This document shows positions 53,091 to 62,640 of a stretch of DNA of 64,000 nt, piece after piece. The position numbers and the translations under genes were made by a program. Under the pieces are notes generated by a model, which worked only from the letters and a program-made list of their open reading frames with translations, searched no databases and was not told where the DNA came from. Position 1 is the first letter of the stretch. Each line of letters opens with the position of its first letter. The stretch comes from Anodontia alba (lineage: Eukaryota; Mollusca; Bivalvia; Lucinida; Lucinidae), in the NCBI GenBank assembly GCA_964016985.1, contig OZ024825.1, positions 40,997,668-41,061,667 of the forward strand, written 5' to 3'.

Positions 53091-53164
53091 CGTTGCATTC
53101 TCCGCAGTGGCGTAGCCAGAACGGATTTTTTACGTACAGCCAGGAAAAATCTTGAAAGATCATC

Positions 53165-53258
53165 GCTTCTAAAATAGGGACTACTCTTAAAGGAAAGAAT
53201 TTGCACTCTCTGGGTGCAAATTCTTTCCTTTAAGAGTAGCCCCTATTTTGGAAGCGTA
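53165..53258. mobile_element. AAAGGAAAGAATTTGCACTC hairpin
   Basis: ATAGGGACTACTCTTAAAGG and its complement flank AATTTGCACTCTCTGGGTGC. The arms are near-perfect. A similar one is at 56148-56230. Confidence 0.75.
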
Positions 53259-53338
53259 AAAGTCTTTCCTTTAAGAGCAATGGCTATGATAGAGAAGCGA
53301 AATATTTCATACTACTTGATGTCTCTTTAATGCAAATA

Positions 53339-53701
53339 CAGTCGGACCTCAATGGCTCGAACATCTTTGGGATCATGGAAATTTGTTCGAGACATGGGTA
53401 GTTCGAGCCACTGAGGATTAATCGTGGCACCAGTTCAGAAAGCAAAAAGTGATAATTTTGGGAAATCTTTTCGATTTTCTACACAACGATTGTATGTTGT
53501 GTGTACTCATTAGAATCGCCTCGATGAGGCGATTCTAATGAGTACACACAAAATACAACTTACAATTCCATGATAAAATAAGAAAAAAAAATCCCTAAAT
53601 ATTTGTTTTCTTCAGCAAAGAATTTTGTAGGGACTGAAAAAAGAGTTCGAATCATCCACGGTAAATGAGCCATCCGTGTTCGAGCCATTGAGGTTATACT
53701 G
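53339..53701. mobile_element. Tigger-like CAGTCGGACCTC MITE with TA duplication and a borrowed hairpin
   Basis: TA flanks CAGTCGGACCTCAATGGCTC and CGAGCCATTGAGGTTATACTG. At its centre is a hairpin of the GTACTCATTAGAATCGCCTC family, otherwise seen in MITEs with different ends. Confidence 0.85.
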
Positions 53702-53782
53702 TATGTTTCTTACGCATATTACGCAGATTCATAATATGCGTAATGAGCGCTACGCACATGCTCTGTAATTTGTTTCTCCAAC

Positions 53783-54029
53783 TTTAAGGAGAACAGATAC
53801 ACTTTCAGGGAAGGTAACTCTGTCAATTTGCTTTTGTCCCCTTCTCAAAAGGGTCTGCTCAAAAAGAAAAGAATTCGCTCCCTATGGCAGCAAATTCTTT
53901 TCTTTTAGAGCAGACCCCTTTTTTCAGAAGGGGCATGGTGCACAGGAGGACAAACAGGAAGTCACAAAAGTTGTCTCTCTTGCAAAAATGGCGGAAAGTG
54001 CAGCAAGTGTTTCCAGTTTCCCTTAAAGT
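53783..54029. mobile_element. Complete ACTTTAAGG-ended MITE with AAAGAATTCGCTCC hairpin
   Basis: Left ACTTTAAGGAGAACAGATAC mirrors right TTTCCAGTTTCCCTTAAAGT. The hairpin pairs AAGGGTCTGCTCAAAAAGAA with its complement. Confidence 0.75.
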
Positions 54030-54214
54030 CTCCATAGGCCTACGAATTTAAATTTCGCCTTAGAACATGAAATTTAATAAAATTTCATTTAATGTTGAGG
54101 GAATAACAATTAGGGTTATCATTGCTATGAGGTAACTGTAAAGTGTTTACCACAAAATGCAAGTGAAAACTAGCGTAGGCCATTTTGACAGCCAACCTCT
54201 GAACATCTATAAAG

Positions 54215-54440
54215 GGAATGATTATACTTTTAGGAAACGCAGTTTTCTTGTCAAATTGTCTTACATCCCTACTTCTAAGGGGTCTACAAAAGGAGCAACT
54301 TCTTTCTATTTAGAGTAGACCCATATTCCGAAAGGATTTGTGTGCAGAAAAGCAAACAGAAGGCCACAAAAAGTTGTCTTTCATTTAAAAAAAAATACCG
54401 AAAATATATAAAGTGTATCGAGTCTACGAAGAACTTCGAA
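54215..54440. mobile_element. Degraded copy of the ACTTTAAGG MITE
   Basis: TATAAAGGGAATGATTATAC, a shortened hairpin (AGGAGCAACTTCTTTCTATT) and GGCCACAAAAAGTTGTCTTT. Confidence 0.6.
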
Positions 54441-54519
54441 GGTCCGTATTGCAGGGGTAAGGATAGTCGCTAATAATCAATCCTGAAATCTGAAAATTCA
54501 GTCCAAAAACTACTAATAT

Positions 54520-54675
54520 TTATTTTAATTCTCAATCAAAACATATGTTGTGGATACTCATTAGAAGCGCCTCCCCGAGGCACTTCTAACGAGTACCAAC
54601 AACATATGCTTTTTTTGAGTAGTCAGAAAAAAATATTTTGTGGATATTCCCCCTTATCTGGAGCTATACAACTGA
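54520..54675. mobile_element. GTACTCATTAGAAGCGCC palindromic MITE
   Basis: ATATGTTGTGGATACTCATT, centre GCGCCTCCCCGAGGCAC, then TACCAACAACATATGC, with a CTTATCTGGAGCTATA right terminus as in 36139-36327. Confidence 0.7.
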
Positions 54676-54868
54676 TAGTTAATTTAATAATTAGTTTTTA
54701 AAGTTATTTCAGGCAAACATTAACCCAAATAACTACTTTTGACACAAAAGGATGGTCTTGTAAACAAGTACAAAAGTGATACTTCATGCTTAAAATGAAA
54801 AATGAAAGTTCTCGGTCCTGAAATCAGGATTTATCCTGAAGTTTCCCATCCCTGGTATTAGTTAGCAG

Positions 54869-54902
54869 AGGTACGCCATTTTTTTTTTTTTTTTTTTTTT
54901 TG
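54869..54902. repeat. Poly-T tract
   Basis: More than 20 consecutive T. Similar long T tracts lie at 41708-41735, 61245-61283 and 61986-62007. Confidence 0.9.
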
Positions 54903-55184
54903 TCCGCATATCTCATCAGGGCCCTTATTCCATCTTGCAGTTCATTATCGTTTTCTGACTGTTTTATATTCTTAAGAAATTCGCAGACTTTCTTGAAAGC
55001 ATAAATCTTTAATTTTCCTCAGGGGCTACTCTGCTGCTGCCAGGAAATAGCAGACGACATTTTAATGATAAAATCACCAATTTATGTTCTTATCCTCGAT
55101 TAAATTTTCAGGAAACAGCGGGACATTTCAGGAAATAGCAGGCGACATTTTAAATGATAAAATTATTTCGGTTCTTATCCTGAG

Positions 55185-55392
55185 TAAAATTTTCAGCAGA
55201 CGACAGTTTGAAATATCAACTTATTTTTTATCCAGAAAATAATCTGTGTTTTTGTTGTCCTAGAAAAAATGATTTGACATTTCACGCAAATAAATTTGCA
55301 TGAAATAACTAATCCTCTTTTTTTCTGGAAATAAAATAATGTAATACATTTGGCGTCTGCTAAATTTGTACACAGCGTGCCAAGTGTTCAAG
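55185..55392. mobile_element. GCAGACGACA-type MITE, degraded
   Basis: TTTTCAGCAGACGACAGTTT to TTTGGCGTCTGCTAAATTTG. The hairpin uses TTTGACATTTCACGCAAATA. Confidence 0.65.
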
Positions 55393-55519
55393 CTGTCTGA
55401 AACAGAGTTAGGATTGAGCCCATGCGAAACATAATGTTCATTCTGATATGCACGCTAATCGAAGACTCCGATCAGCCTGCGCATCAGCGCAACCTAATCA
55501 ATCTTCCCTGTGCGCCTTA

Positions 55520-55728
55520 AAGGGAGACAACTTTTTATGATTTCCTATTGACTTTTCTGCACACCAACCAACCCCTTTCTGAAAAAGGGTCTACTCTTAA
55601 AGGAAAGAATTTGCTCAAGGAGAGCCAATTCTTTCCTTTTAGAGCAGATCCCTTTTCAAAAGGAACGCAACATCAATTTTGACAGACAGTTGTCTCTATT
55701 TAAAGTGTATCCACTCCTATTAAGAAGC
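55520..55728. mobile_element. ACTTTAAAG/CCTTAAAGG-type MITE
   Basis: GCCTTAAAGGGAGACAACTT on the left mirrors GACAGTTGTCTCTATTTAAA on the right. The hairpin has AAAGGAAAGAATTTGCTCAA. A partial CTGCGCATCAGCGCA MITE precedes it (about 55418-55519). Confidence 0.68.
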
Positions 55729-55743
55729 TCAAAATTCTTTGCT

Positions 55744-56018
55744 CATTACGAAAACAAGCCTATTCAAATATATAGAAAATTTCAATCTCAAAAACTGAAA
55801 CACTTAGATAAAAAATTCTGATATTTTTCATATTTCTGCTCAAAACAGATTGTGGGTACCCGTTAGAACCGCCTCGGCGAGGCGGTTCTAACGAGTACCC
55901 ACAATCTATGTTTTTGAGCAGAAATAAGAAAAATAATATATACCCCTGTAAACCCCAGTTTTACTATATAAAGTGGGGTTTAAGGGGGTCAATATTATAT
56001 AGGTATGTTTTCGTGATG
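55744..56018. mobile_element. Complete CATTACGAAAACA MITE, opposite orientation
   Basis: Ends CATTACGAAAACAAGCCTAT and ATAGGTATGTTTTCGTGATG. The hairpin pairs GGGTACCCGTTAGAACCGCC with GGCGGTTCTAACGAGTACCC. No clear target duplication. Confidence 0.87.
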
Positions 56019-56147
56019 TATCCACAGAATGCTCTGCCTGATCTTTAGACGTAGCTCTGATTACGCATATTACGTATGTACGCATCATGCGTAAGAAAAG
56101 TATTTACAATAAAGTGACATTAAATTAAACGGTTTTGTTTCATTACT

Positions 56148-56230
56148 ATAGGGGGTACTCTTAAAGGAAAGAATTGGCTCCCTGTGGGAGCAAATTCTTT
56201 CCTTTAAGTGTAGCCCCTATTTTGGAGGCG
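56148..56230. mobile_element. AAAGGAAAGAATTGGCTCC hairpin
   Basis: GGGGGTACTCTTAAAGGAAA and its complement around CTCCCTGTGGGAG. The paired end CCCCTATTTTGGAGGCG matches 53242-53258. Confidence 0.72.
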
Positions 56231-56379
56231 TTTATAGGCACACCATTTCAAGATTTTTTTCCAAGATGGGCGCACATGTCGTAAGGCACATATCCTCACG
56301 TTTCGGATTAAATCCTTAGGACAAATCTCAGATGAAATGAATAAAATACCACCAAAACGTGCTCTATAACAATGGGGCG

Positions 56380-56800
56380 AGTAGTTGAGTCGCCAAGTGA
56401 GAAAACGTACCTACTGACATGTATGCCCAGCAAAGTCTCAAATCAGCCTGCGCATTCGCGCAATCTGATCAGAGTCTAACTTACCCGCATGTAGAAACTT
56501 TGCATCATAAGCTATCCAAATTGCGCCCAGTGAATATTCTGATCAGACTGCGAAGGCTGATCTAAGTTTTCAGACGTTGCGACCAAAATTTTGTCGCACA
56601 GCTTGGAAATGGGCATTTGAGACTGTGCATCCGAATAATCTGACTTCAGCATTCTTTGTATCCATACATAACTATTAGATGCTGTAGACTATACAGCAAG
56701 GATCCCGATTAGACTGTGCTACTGCGCAGTCTGATGTGGACCTTTACTGTTCGCATATGCTCCAAAGACATCTTTTCTCGTATTGCGGCTCAATATGTAT
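56380..56800. mobile_element. Two adjacent GATCAG-type MITEs
   Basis: The first (about 56380-56590) parallels 41209-41445. The second (about 56591-56800) ends CTCGTATTGCGGCTCA and carries a GACTGTGCTACTGCGCAGTC hairpin. The boundary between them is approximate. Confidence 0.55.
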
Positions 56801-57049
56801 ATACTTCTGAATATGTCTGAAACCGACTGCGTCAAGAAGCACTCAAGTCCAACAGAGCAATGGACGGCAATAATTTTCATTCGTGGAATTAATTAGACAT
56901 ATATTTGAACAGACAACTGGAATCTTCATAAGAACAAATTGTATCCTCTTCTTCACAAAAATTCTTTTATTCTCATAGTTTGCCTAATTGTTGAAGGACT
57001 TTTTGCAACTGATTGGAAATAAACTTGGTCCTGAAATTTTGTAGTCTCA

Positions 57050-58500
57050 GCTGGACGGGAACAAGTACTAATTAGAGTGTGAGTACTGGAACCAGAAAAA
57101 TCAAGTATAGGAATTTCATGAAAAGGTCAGTTCTGAATGGACAATAACAATGCCGAGACTGTTTTTTTTTTTCCAGTTTTACACAAAATTAAATGGTTAT
57201 GTCCAGAATTTTAGCACTTCGCGTGCTGGGTCAAATTTTTGAAATACTTTTTCTTATTTTTCCCAGAAAACAGAATTTGACATTTCATGCAAATTTAGCA
57301 TGAAATGTCAAATCCTAATTTCTAGGAAAATGCAATTTGAATGAAATGACAAATCCAATTTCCTAGGAAAAATAAGAAAATGGTCATCAGTTTGTCGTCT
57401 GTTGAATTTGCCTAAAGCATGGAAAGTGTTAAATTTACAATGGCTGAAAAAAGTACATACATTGGTATGAAAGTACTGGAATCAGCAAAGGAAAAAGTAC
57501 CATTTATGTTGTGAGTACTGGAATCAGCAAAGGAACAAATGCCACTTAGGATCTGAGAACTGGAACAAGCAAACGAACAAGCACCACTTAGACTGTGATT
57601 GTAGTATTGGAACAAGCAAAAGAACAAGTACCACTTAGGTTGCGAGTACTGTATCCAGCAAAAGAACAAATACCATTTAGGTTGTCAGTACTGGAACCAG
57701 CAAAGGAACAAGTACCACTTAGGTTTTATGTGCAGTACTGTAACCAGCAAATGAAAAAAGTACCACTTAGGTTTTGAGTACTGGAACCAGCGAAGGAATA
57801 AGTACCACTTTGATTGTTAGTACTGGAACCAGCAAAGGAACAAGTGCCTTTTAGCTTGTGAGTACTGGAACCAGCAAAGGAACAAGTAATACTTAGGTTT
57901 AGAGAACGTTAACAAGCAAGTACCACTTAGTTTGTAAGTACTCGAATCAGCAAAGGAAAAAGTGCCTCTTAGTTTGTAAGTATTGGAACCAGGAAAGGAA
58001 CAAGTATCGCTTAGTTTGTAAGAACTGGAATTAACAACGGAACAAGTACCACTTAATTTGTAAGTACTGGAATCAGCAAAGGAACAAGTACCTCTTAGAT
58101 TGTGAGAATTGGAATCAGCAAAAGAACAAGCACCTGTTAGGTTGTGAGTACACAACTGGAACCAGCAAAGGAACAAGTACCACAGATTGTGAGTACTGTA
58201 TAGCCACTAAAAGAACAAGTGTCAATCAGATTGTGAGTACTGGAACCAGCAAAGGAACGAATACCACTTAGGTTGTGAGAACTGGAACCAGCAAAGGAAC
58301 AAGTACCACTTCGGTTAGTAGTACTGGAACCAATAATGGAGTAAGTACCACATAGATTATGAGAACTTAGGTTGTGAGCACCGGAACCAGTAAAAGAACA
58401 AGTACCACTTTGGTTGTGAGACCTGGAACGAGCAAAGAAAAAGTACTGCTTAGTTTGTGAGTACAGAACTGGAACCAGCAAAAGAATACAAAAGCCAAGT
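57050..58500 (+). repeat. 42-bp minisatellite, over 20 units
   Basis: Units read approximately GTGAGTACTGGAACCAGCAA, AGGAACAAGTACCACTTAGGTT. Because 42 is divisible by three, long repetitive frames appear (minus strand, 85, 119 and 129 codons, SFADSSTYKLSGTC-like). They shift frame between blocks and lack context, so I do not call a protein. A MITE (57215-57430) interrupts the array. Confidence 0.88.
57215..57430. mobile_element. GTCGTCTGTTGAATTTG-type MITE within the minisatellite
   Basis: The hairpin segment TTTGACATTTCATGCAAATT and a partly triplicated arm (ATGAAATGTCAAATCCTAAT, ATGAAATGACAAATCCAATT) precede a right end of TTTGTCGTCTGTTGAATTTG. Confidence 0.68.
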
Positions 58501-58597
58501 GCAAGACATTTATGACTGGACACCACTCATTGATAAGGCCATACCATTTTGCTTCCAGTTTTACACAAAAATTATTCTGTTACCTCCAGATCCAGTT

Positions 58598-58777
58598 TAA
58601 CCCATTTGTTTCTGAATATTTTGAATGTTTATATTTTCTCTCATTAACATCGTTTATTGTATATCCAGAGGGATGTTACACAGAAACTGCCGTAAGTGGT
58701 TCTTACGCGGCTTCTGATCTGAGGCTACACTGTTTTTCAATGTCTTTTTTATGACACGAGGCATAAATGGGATAAAT
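58598..58777. mobile_element. piggyBac-like MITE, TTTAACCCATTTG subfamily
   Basis: Left TTTAACCCATTTGTTTCTGA, right ACGAGGCATAAATGGGATAA. It matches 13870-14093 and has a decayed hairpin. Confidence 0.6.
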
Positions 58778-59011
58778 TGATATTATATTTCATTTCCTTT
58801 GGGATCATTGGGTCCATTATGGTATATTTGAAAATGGAGTTCTGCTCATGTATACGCTAGATGGCGTCAGAGGTGTTGCAAACTTCATTTAATACTGCTT
58901 ATAAAGAGTCTCAATAAAACCGAGACTCCCATTTTCTAATTCGAAGTGTGTTCTTTGTTTCCAAAGGCAATCTTTCTGACGTTTATTTATCCTTGATGTA
59001 CACGTATAAAG
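58778..59011. other. Gene-free spacer, nothing recognised
   Basis: No element or exon recognised. Confidence 0.35.
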
Positions 59012-59249
59012 TGAGACGCAATGCTAGAAAACGTGCTTTCGGAGATGTGCGCCCAGAGAAGATTTAGATCTGCCTGCGCATTCGCGCAGTCTGATCAGAA
59101 TCTTCACTTGGCGCATTTTGGATAGCCAACAATGCAACGTTTCTTGATGTGAACAACGAAGACTTTGATCAGACTACGCGGCTGCGCAGGCTGATTTGTC
59201 GTCTTCTGACGCACATGTCAGAAGGTATGTTTTCTTATGTCGCGTCTCA
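59012..59249. mobile_element. TGAGACGC-ended MITE with two CTGCGC hairpins
   Basis: Left TGAGACGCAATGCTAGAAAA mirrors right GTATGTTTTCTTATGTCGCGTCTCA. The inside follows the 41209-41445 layout. Confidence 0.78.
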
Positions 59250-59274
59250 TATGTTCTGTGTCATCAAAAAAGGG

Positions 59275-59480
59275 TAAGAGAAAAAAGTCCAGGGAGTGCC
59301 ACAATCACAAGCCGCAGCACTTCCCAGACACCAAGAGGAAGAGGAAACAGACAAAACCAAACAAGCGCAAATCGAACAAACGTACGAAAAGCACTAAGAT
59401 TAGATCTCTCTTCCCCAAGCGAGTTAATCACAAAGCTAAAAGGACTGAAAAACACAAGAACAAAATGACACAAGGTAAGA
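59275..59480 (+). repeat. GCCACAATCACAAGCC repeat fragment with a basic open frame
   Basis: It shares CAGGGAGTGCCACAATCACA and GACACCAAGAGGAAGAGGAA with fragments at 36405 and 60018. The 82-codon lysine/arginine-rich frame across it is A-rich sequence without a motif, and other copies do not keep it open. Confidence 0.5.
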
Positions 59481-59569
59481 CTTAAAACAAATCGCCTCGT
59501 AGAATAAATCACAAGACAACAAAGAGTAAGACTAACAGCTGGAAGTCTTTGTTATACATCTTATTAACG

Positions 59570-59687
59570 CTTTGCATGCTGGGTAAAATATTTCAGCAGA
59601 TGAAATTATGTGTTTTTTTACATCAGAAAAACAATATTGACGTTTCATACAAAGTGCCTAAGAAGCTAAGAAGACAATCATGAAATA
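59570..59687. mobile_element. MITE cut by a Tigger-like insertion
   Basis: GCATGCTGGGTAAAATATTT and CAGCAGATGAAATTATG start a GCAGACGACA-type element that stops at the TA of the next MITE. Confidence 0.55.
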
Positions 59688-60008
59688 CATTCGACTCTCG
59701 TTATCTCGAATTCCAAGGGATTCCCTGAAATACTTCGAGATATCCGTACTTCGACATATCAGATTTGCAGAATTGAGGGAAAACTAATTCGATTAACCAC
59801 ATCTAACAAATATATGTGTAATTGGACTCTTGAAGTTAGAGATATATTGAAAATATTGTGAAAAAGAGGAGAAATTGCTCCTTTCTCCTCTTCTCCACAA
59901 TATTTTTTACATGTTATTAGATTTTCATGTTTAGGCAGGGACCAGATTTTCACTTCGAGATAAGCGGTTATTCGAGATAAGTGAGGTCGAGATAGCGAGA
60001 GTCAATTA
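59688..60008. mobile_element. Tigger/pogo-like 321-bp MITE, third copy
   Basis: TA-flanked. Ends CATTCGACTCTCGTTATCTC and GAGATAGCGAGAGTCAATTA. It matches 37125-37455 with part of the central hairpin deleted. Confidence 0.83.
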
Positions 60009-60017
60009 TAATAAAAA

Positions 60018-60095
60018 TAGTGGAGATGTCTAGGAATAGCCACAGTCACAGAACACAGCCTATCAATGACACCAAGAGGAAGAGTATTATTGCAT
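60018..60095 (+). repeat. GCCACAGTCACAG repeat fragment
   Basis: GGAATAGCCACAGTCACAGA and GACACCAAGAGGAAGAG match 59290-59345. Confidence 0.55.
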
Positions 60096-60290
60096 AATGC
60101 ACGGCTACGCAACTTTCAATATGATCGTACCGGGGCCACAGATTTGCTGCCGTTACGAGATATGTACTGCCTGGCCTTAGAACGAGCATAGTCCGTGGAA
60201 ATTGCGTTCGCGAGACATCGGTGTAAATGCGAAACAAAATAGTGCAAGAAATAACGCGAAATGTAGCAAATGTTTTCAGTTTTTATGCAA

Positions 60291-60445
60291 TAATAGCGAT
60301 CGAACATGGTTTTTCAGTGCATTAACATTCGCCAGGTCTCGTGGGAGGTGTTGAAAACCGCGGCCTTCGGCCTCGGTTTTCAACACCTTCCACGGGACCT
60401 GGCAAATGTTAATGTATGAAAAAACCATGTTTGATCCCTATATTA
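60291..60445. repeat. Long hairpin, ~75-bp arms, TTC loop
   Basis: Left arm about 60291-60365, right arm about 60369-60445. Paired landmarks are CGAACATGGTTTTTCA, TTAACATTCGCCAGGTC and GTGTTGAAAACCGCGGCC. There are a few mismatches. Confidence 0.87.
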
Positions 60446-60810
60446 GACAACACACGTGTTACAAACCAACGAAAAGCTCCTTCTCCAAAGAGGATACACC
60501 AAACACAACAATAAGACAACACACAGGACAAAACCTCTTCTTTTGCAGTCCTTCTTCTTTTGTTTGTTTTTTCATCACTTTTTTTGTTCTGTTTTCGATC
60601 ACATGCTGCCTTGTGGAGTCATTTCATGGAATTGAATAATAATCTAAAAGTTTGCCTTTGGAAAACACACAAAAGAATGAAAATCGAAGACTCAGATTTA
60701 TAAACCCTTATTCGATGCCTTGTGTTCCGTGACTAGCAAGGATTCATGCATTATACTGTAAAAGAGTCATAGAAATAACAATTTAATTGAAATCGGGTTT
60801 TAAAAATGAG
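60446..60810. other. Gene-free spacer, nothing recognised
   Basis: No supported gene. The 77-codon frame at 60406-60639 overlaps the hairpin arm and a T-rich stretch. Confidence 0.35.
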
Positions 60811-60814
60811 AAAT

Positions 60815-61242
60815 CAGTTTCGTTGGTTTGTGACGTCTTAAGATATCGTGTCCGTTGTCCTTTGTTTACTCTTTCTGATGGTGTCATTTGTGATTGTGGC
60901 TTTCCTGAACATTTTCTTGCCTATTCTTATAGCCGAGAGTGCTAGTGTGATAAATCAGTGTTTATCATAAGAACAGGCGTATCCTTGTTTGAACCTAAAT
61001 TAAGAATTAAATGTTGGCTTATGTAAAATCATTATCAAGGTGAAATGAAAATAACCAAATCAAATTTAGGGTGCTAGACGTGCATATTGGCGTTAGTGAC
61101 AAGGAACCATACTTCTAAGGTCACAATGGTTTGGTACCCTGTAACACGCAAAATGATACCACAAAATAACTATTGGTATACTACTGATGTCACAATGTTA
61201 TGGTACCCTTGAACTACTGCGTAAGAAAAAATGTTGTTGTTT

Positions 61243-61283
<41 letters not shown>

Positions 61284-62640
61284 TTTTGTGTTGGGTATGA
61301 CACATATTAAGTGGTTCGGCAGAACGTCTATCAGTTTCCGGTACTGCATGGTATTGGAAGAAGAAGAGGAAAATGAGCAGAATGAATCTGTGCCGGACTA
61401 TTTGTTGGGGTGTAGTGGGGCTGCTGCTAAAGAAAGACAAAACAATGAAAGTAGCTGAGTGCTGCATGCGAATTCGTGCCGATGATGCAGGTAAAATATG
61501 GTTGACGCATGCATATGGAGAGCCTTATTGAACTTCACATCAGCGGAAAACCGCTGGAATGGAACATAGTGCGCCAAGGGGATGAGCGAATAAGTGATTC
61601 TTTCCTTTCTTTCAAAGGACATATAATGAAGATCTAACACCTGCCTGTGTTTTAACGAATACATGACGACGTATATGTGCCTTTTTTCTAATACGTCTCA
61701 GATCTGGTACTGTCGTCTAACTTAGGGTTAATGCAAACGAGAAAGGCACAGATCATCCTGCGGATATGCGCACTCCGATAAGATCAATAATATAGCGTTA
61801 AAAGGTGTTGGCATCGCTTCTGTCATGACGCTGCTTAGCATACAATCAGCGAGATTCGCCGAGATAAAACCCTTGAAGAGGCTTAGAAAAACAAGTCGTC
61901 TTAATGGCGATTTTGAAAAGCCTCTTGGCATCGTACAATCTCTTTTTTTTTCTTTTTACCACCGGCGAACCGGGGTACCATCGTGTTTTTTTTTTTTTTT
62001 TTTTTTTACTGCAGGCTTAACACCCTAAAGTGTCTCGTGTTATGTATATATCTAGGTCATCTATGTCTTAATGACGATTTTGATGGCCTCTTGTGATCGT
62101 ACAATTCGTATGCCATCTATGTGTATGTCTAAAGACATTCGTTTTAAACTGACAGACTATCGAGCTATAACTGTGAAATCTAACTTAAGGTTAATGAAAA
62201 TGAGAAAAACCCAGATCATCCTGTGCAAACACATACTCCGGTCTGATTAAATAATATAAAGTTGAACATGTTCCTATCGCTGTCATGGCGTTACTTAACA
62301 TGTACTCAGGAGACGAGATTCTCCAAATTGAAACTCTTATTTGAGCGTTTGAAAACAAATCGCCTGAATAACGATTTTGATTGGCCTCTCAGAATCGTAC
62401 AATCCGTAGGCCACCTATTCATATGTCTAAAGACATTCGTTTAAAATATCCTGCCTATCAAGTTATATCTGTCACCGGAATTTCAAATTATGTTGGGTTG
62501 GAAGAATTCATTTTTTAAATTAAAAAGTATATTTGAATTGTAGGCGAACGTATGATCAACGTCACAGACGTAGTAAAGTCCCTTTAATATTTCACATTGA
62601 ATCCAATGACAAAAACATTAATTGGTGTTACACGTTATTG
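60815..62640 (+). repeat. Diverged unit of the 2.6-kb tandem family
   Basis: TTTCGTTGGTTTGTGACGTC, TGATTGTGGCTTTCCTGAAC, the 53-codon frame at 61297, GGTTAATGCAAACGAGAAAG and the tail CATTGAATCCAATGACAAAA follow the order of 27240-29090, with internal deletions and a partial repeat of the CTAACTTAAGGTTAATG segment near 62174. Confidence 0.78.
61297..61458 (+). pseudogene. 53-codon repeated open frame, diverged copy
   Basis: MTHIKWFGRTSISFRYC, an acidic EEEEEN run, then DYLLGCSGAAAKERQNNESS and TGA. It is the same length as the copies at 27678 and 30285, with about 12% base change and mainly replacement changes. Confidence 0.3.

Noticed and set aside
57412..58526. Cysteine/serine-rich repetitive proteins (SFADSSTYKLSGTC...) on the minus strand
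   Set aside because: The 42-bp minisatellite gives open frames by arithmetic. The frame changes between blocks, and there is no signal peptide, splice context or conserved start.
59196..59485. Lysine/arginine-rich 82- and 90-codon frames, histone-like or ribosomal-like at first sight
   Set aside because: A-rich repeat fragment related to 36405 and 60018. Two overlapping frames are equally open, and neither shows a known domain or start context.
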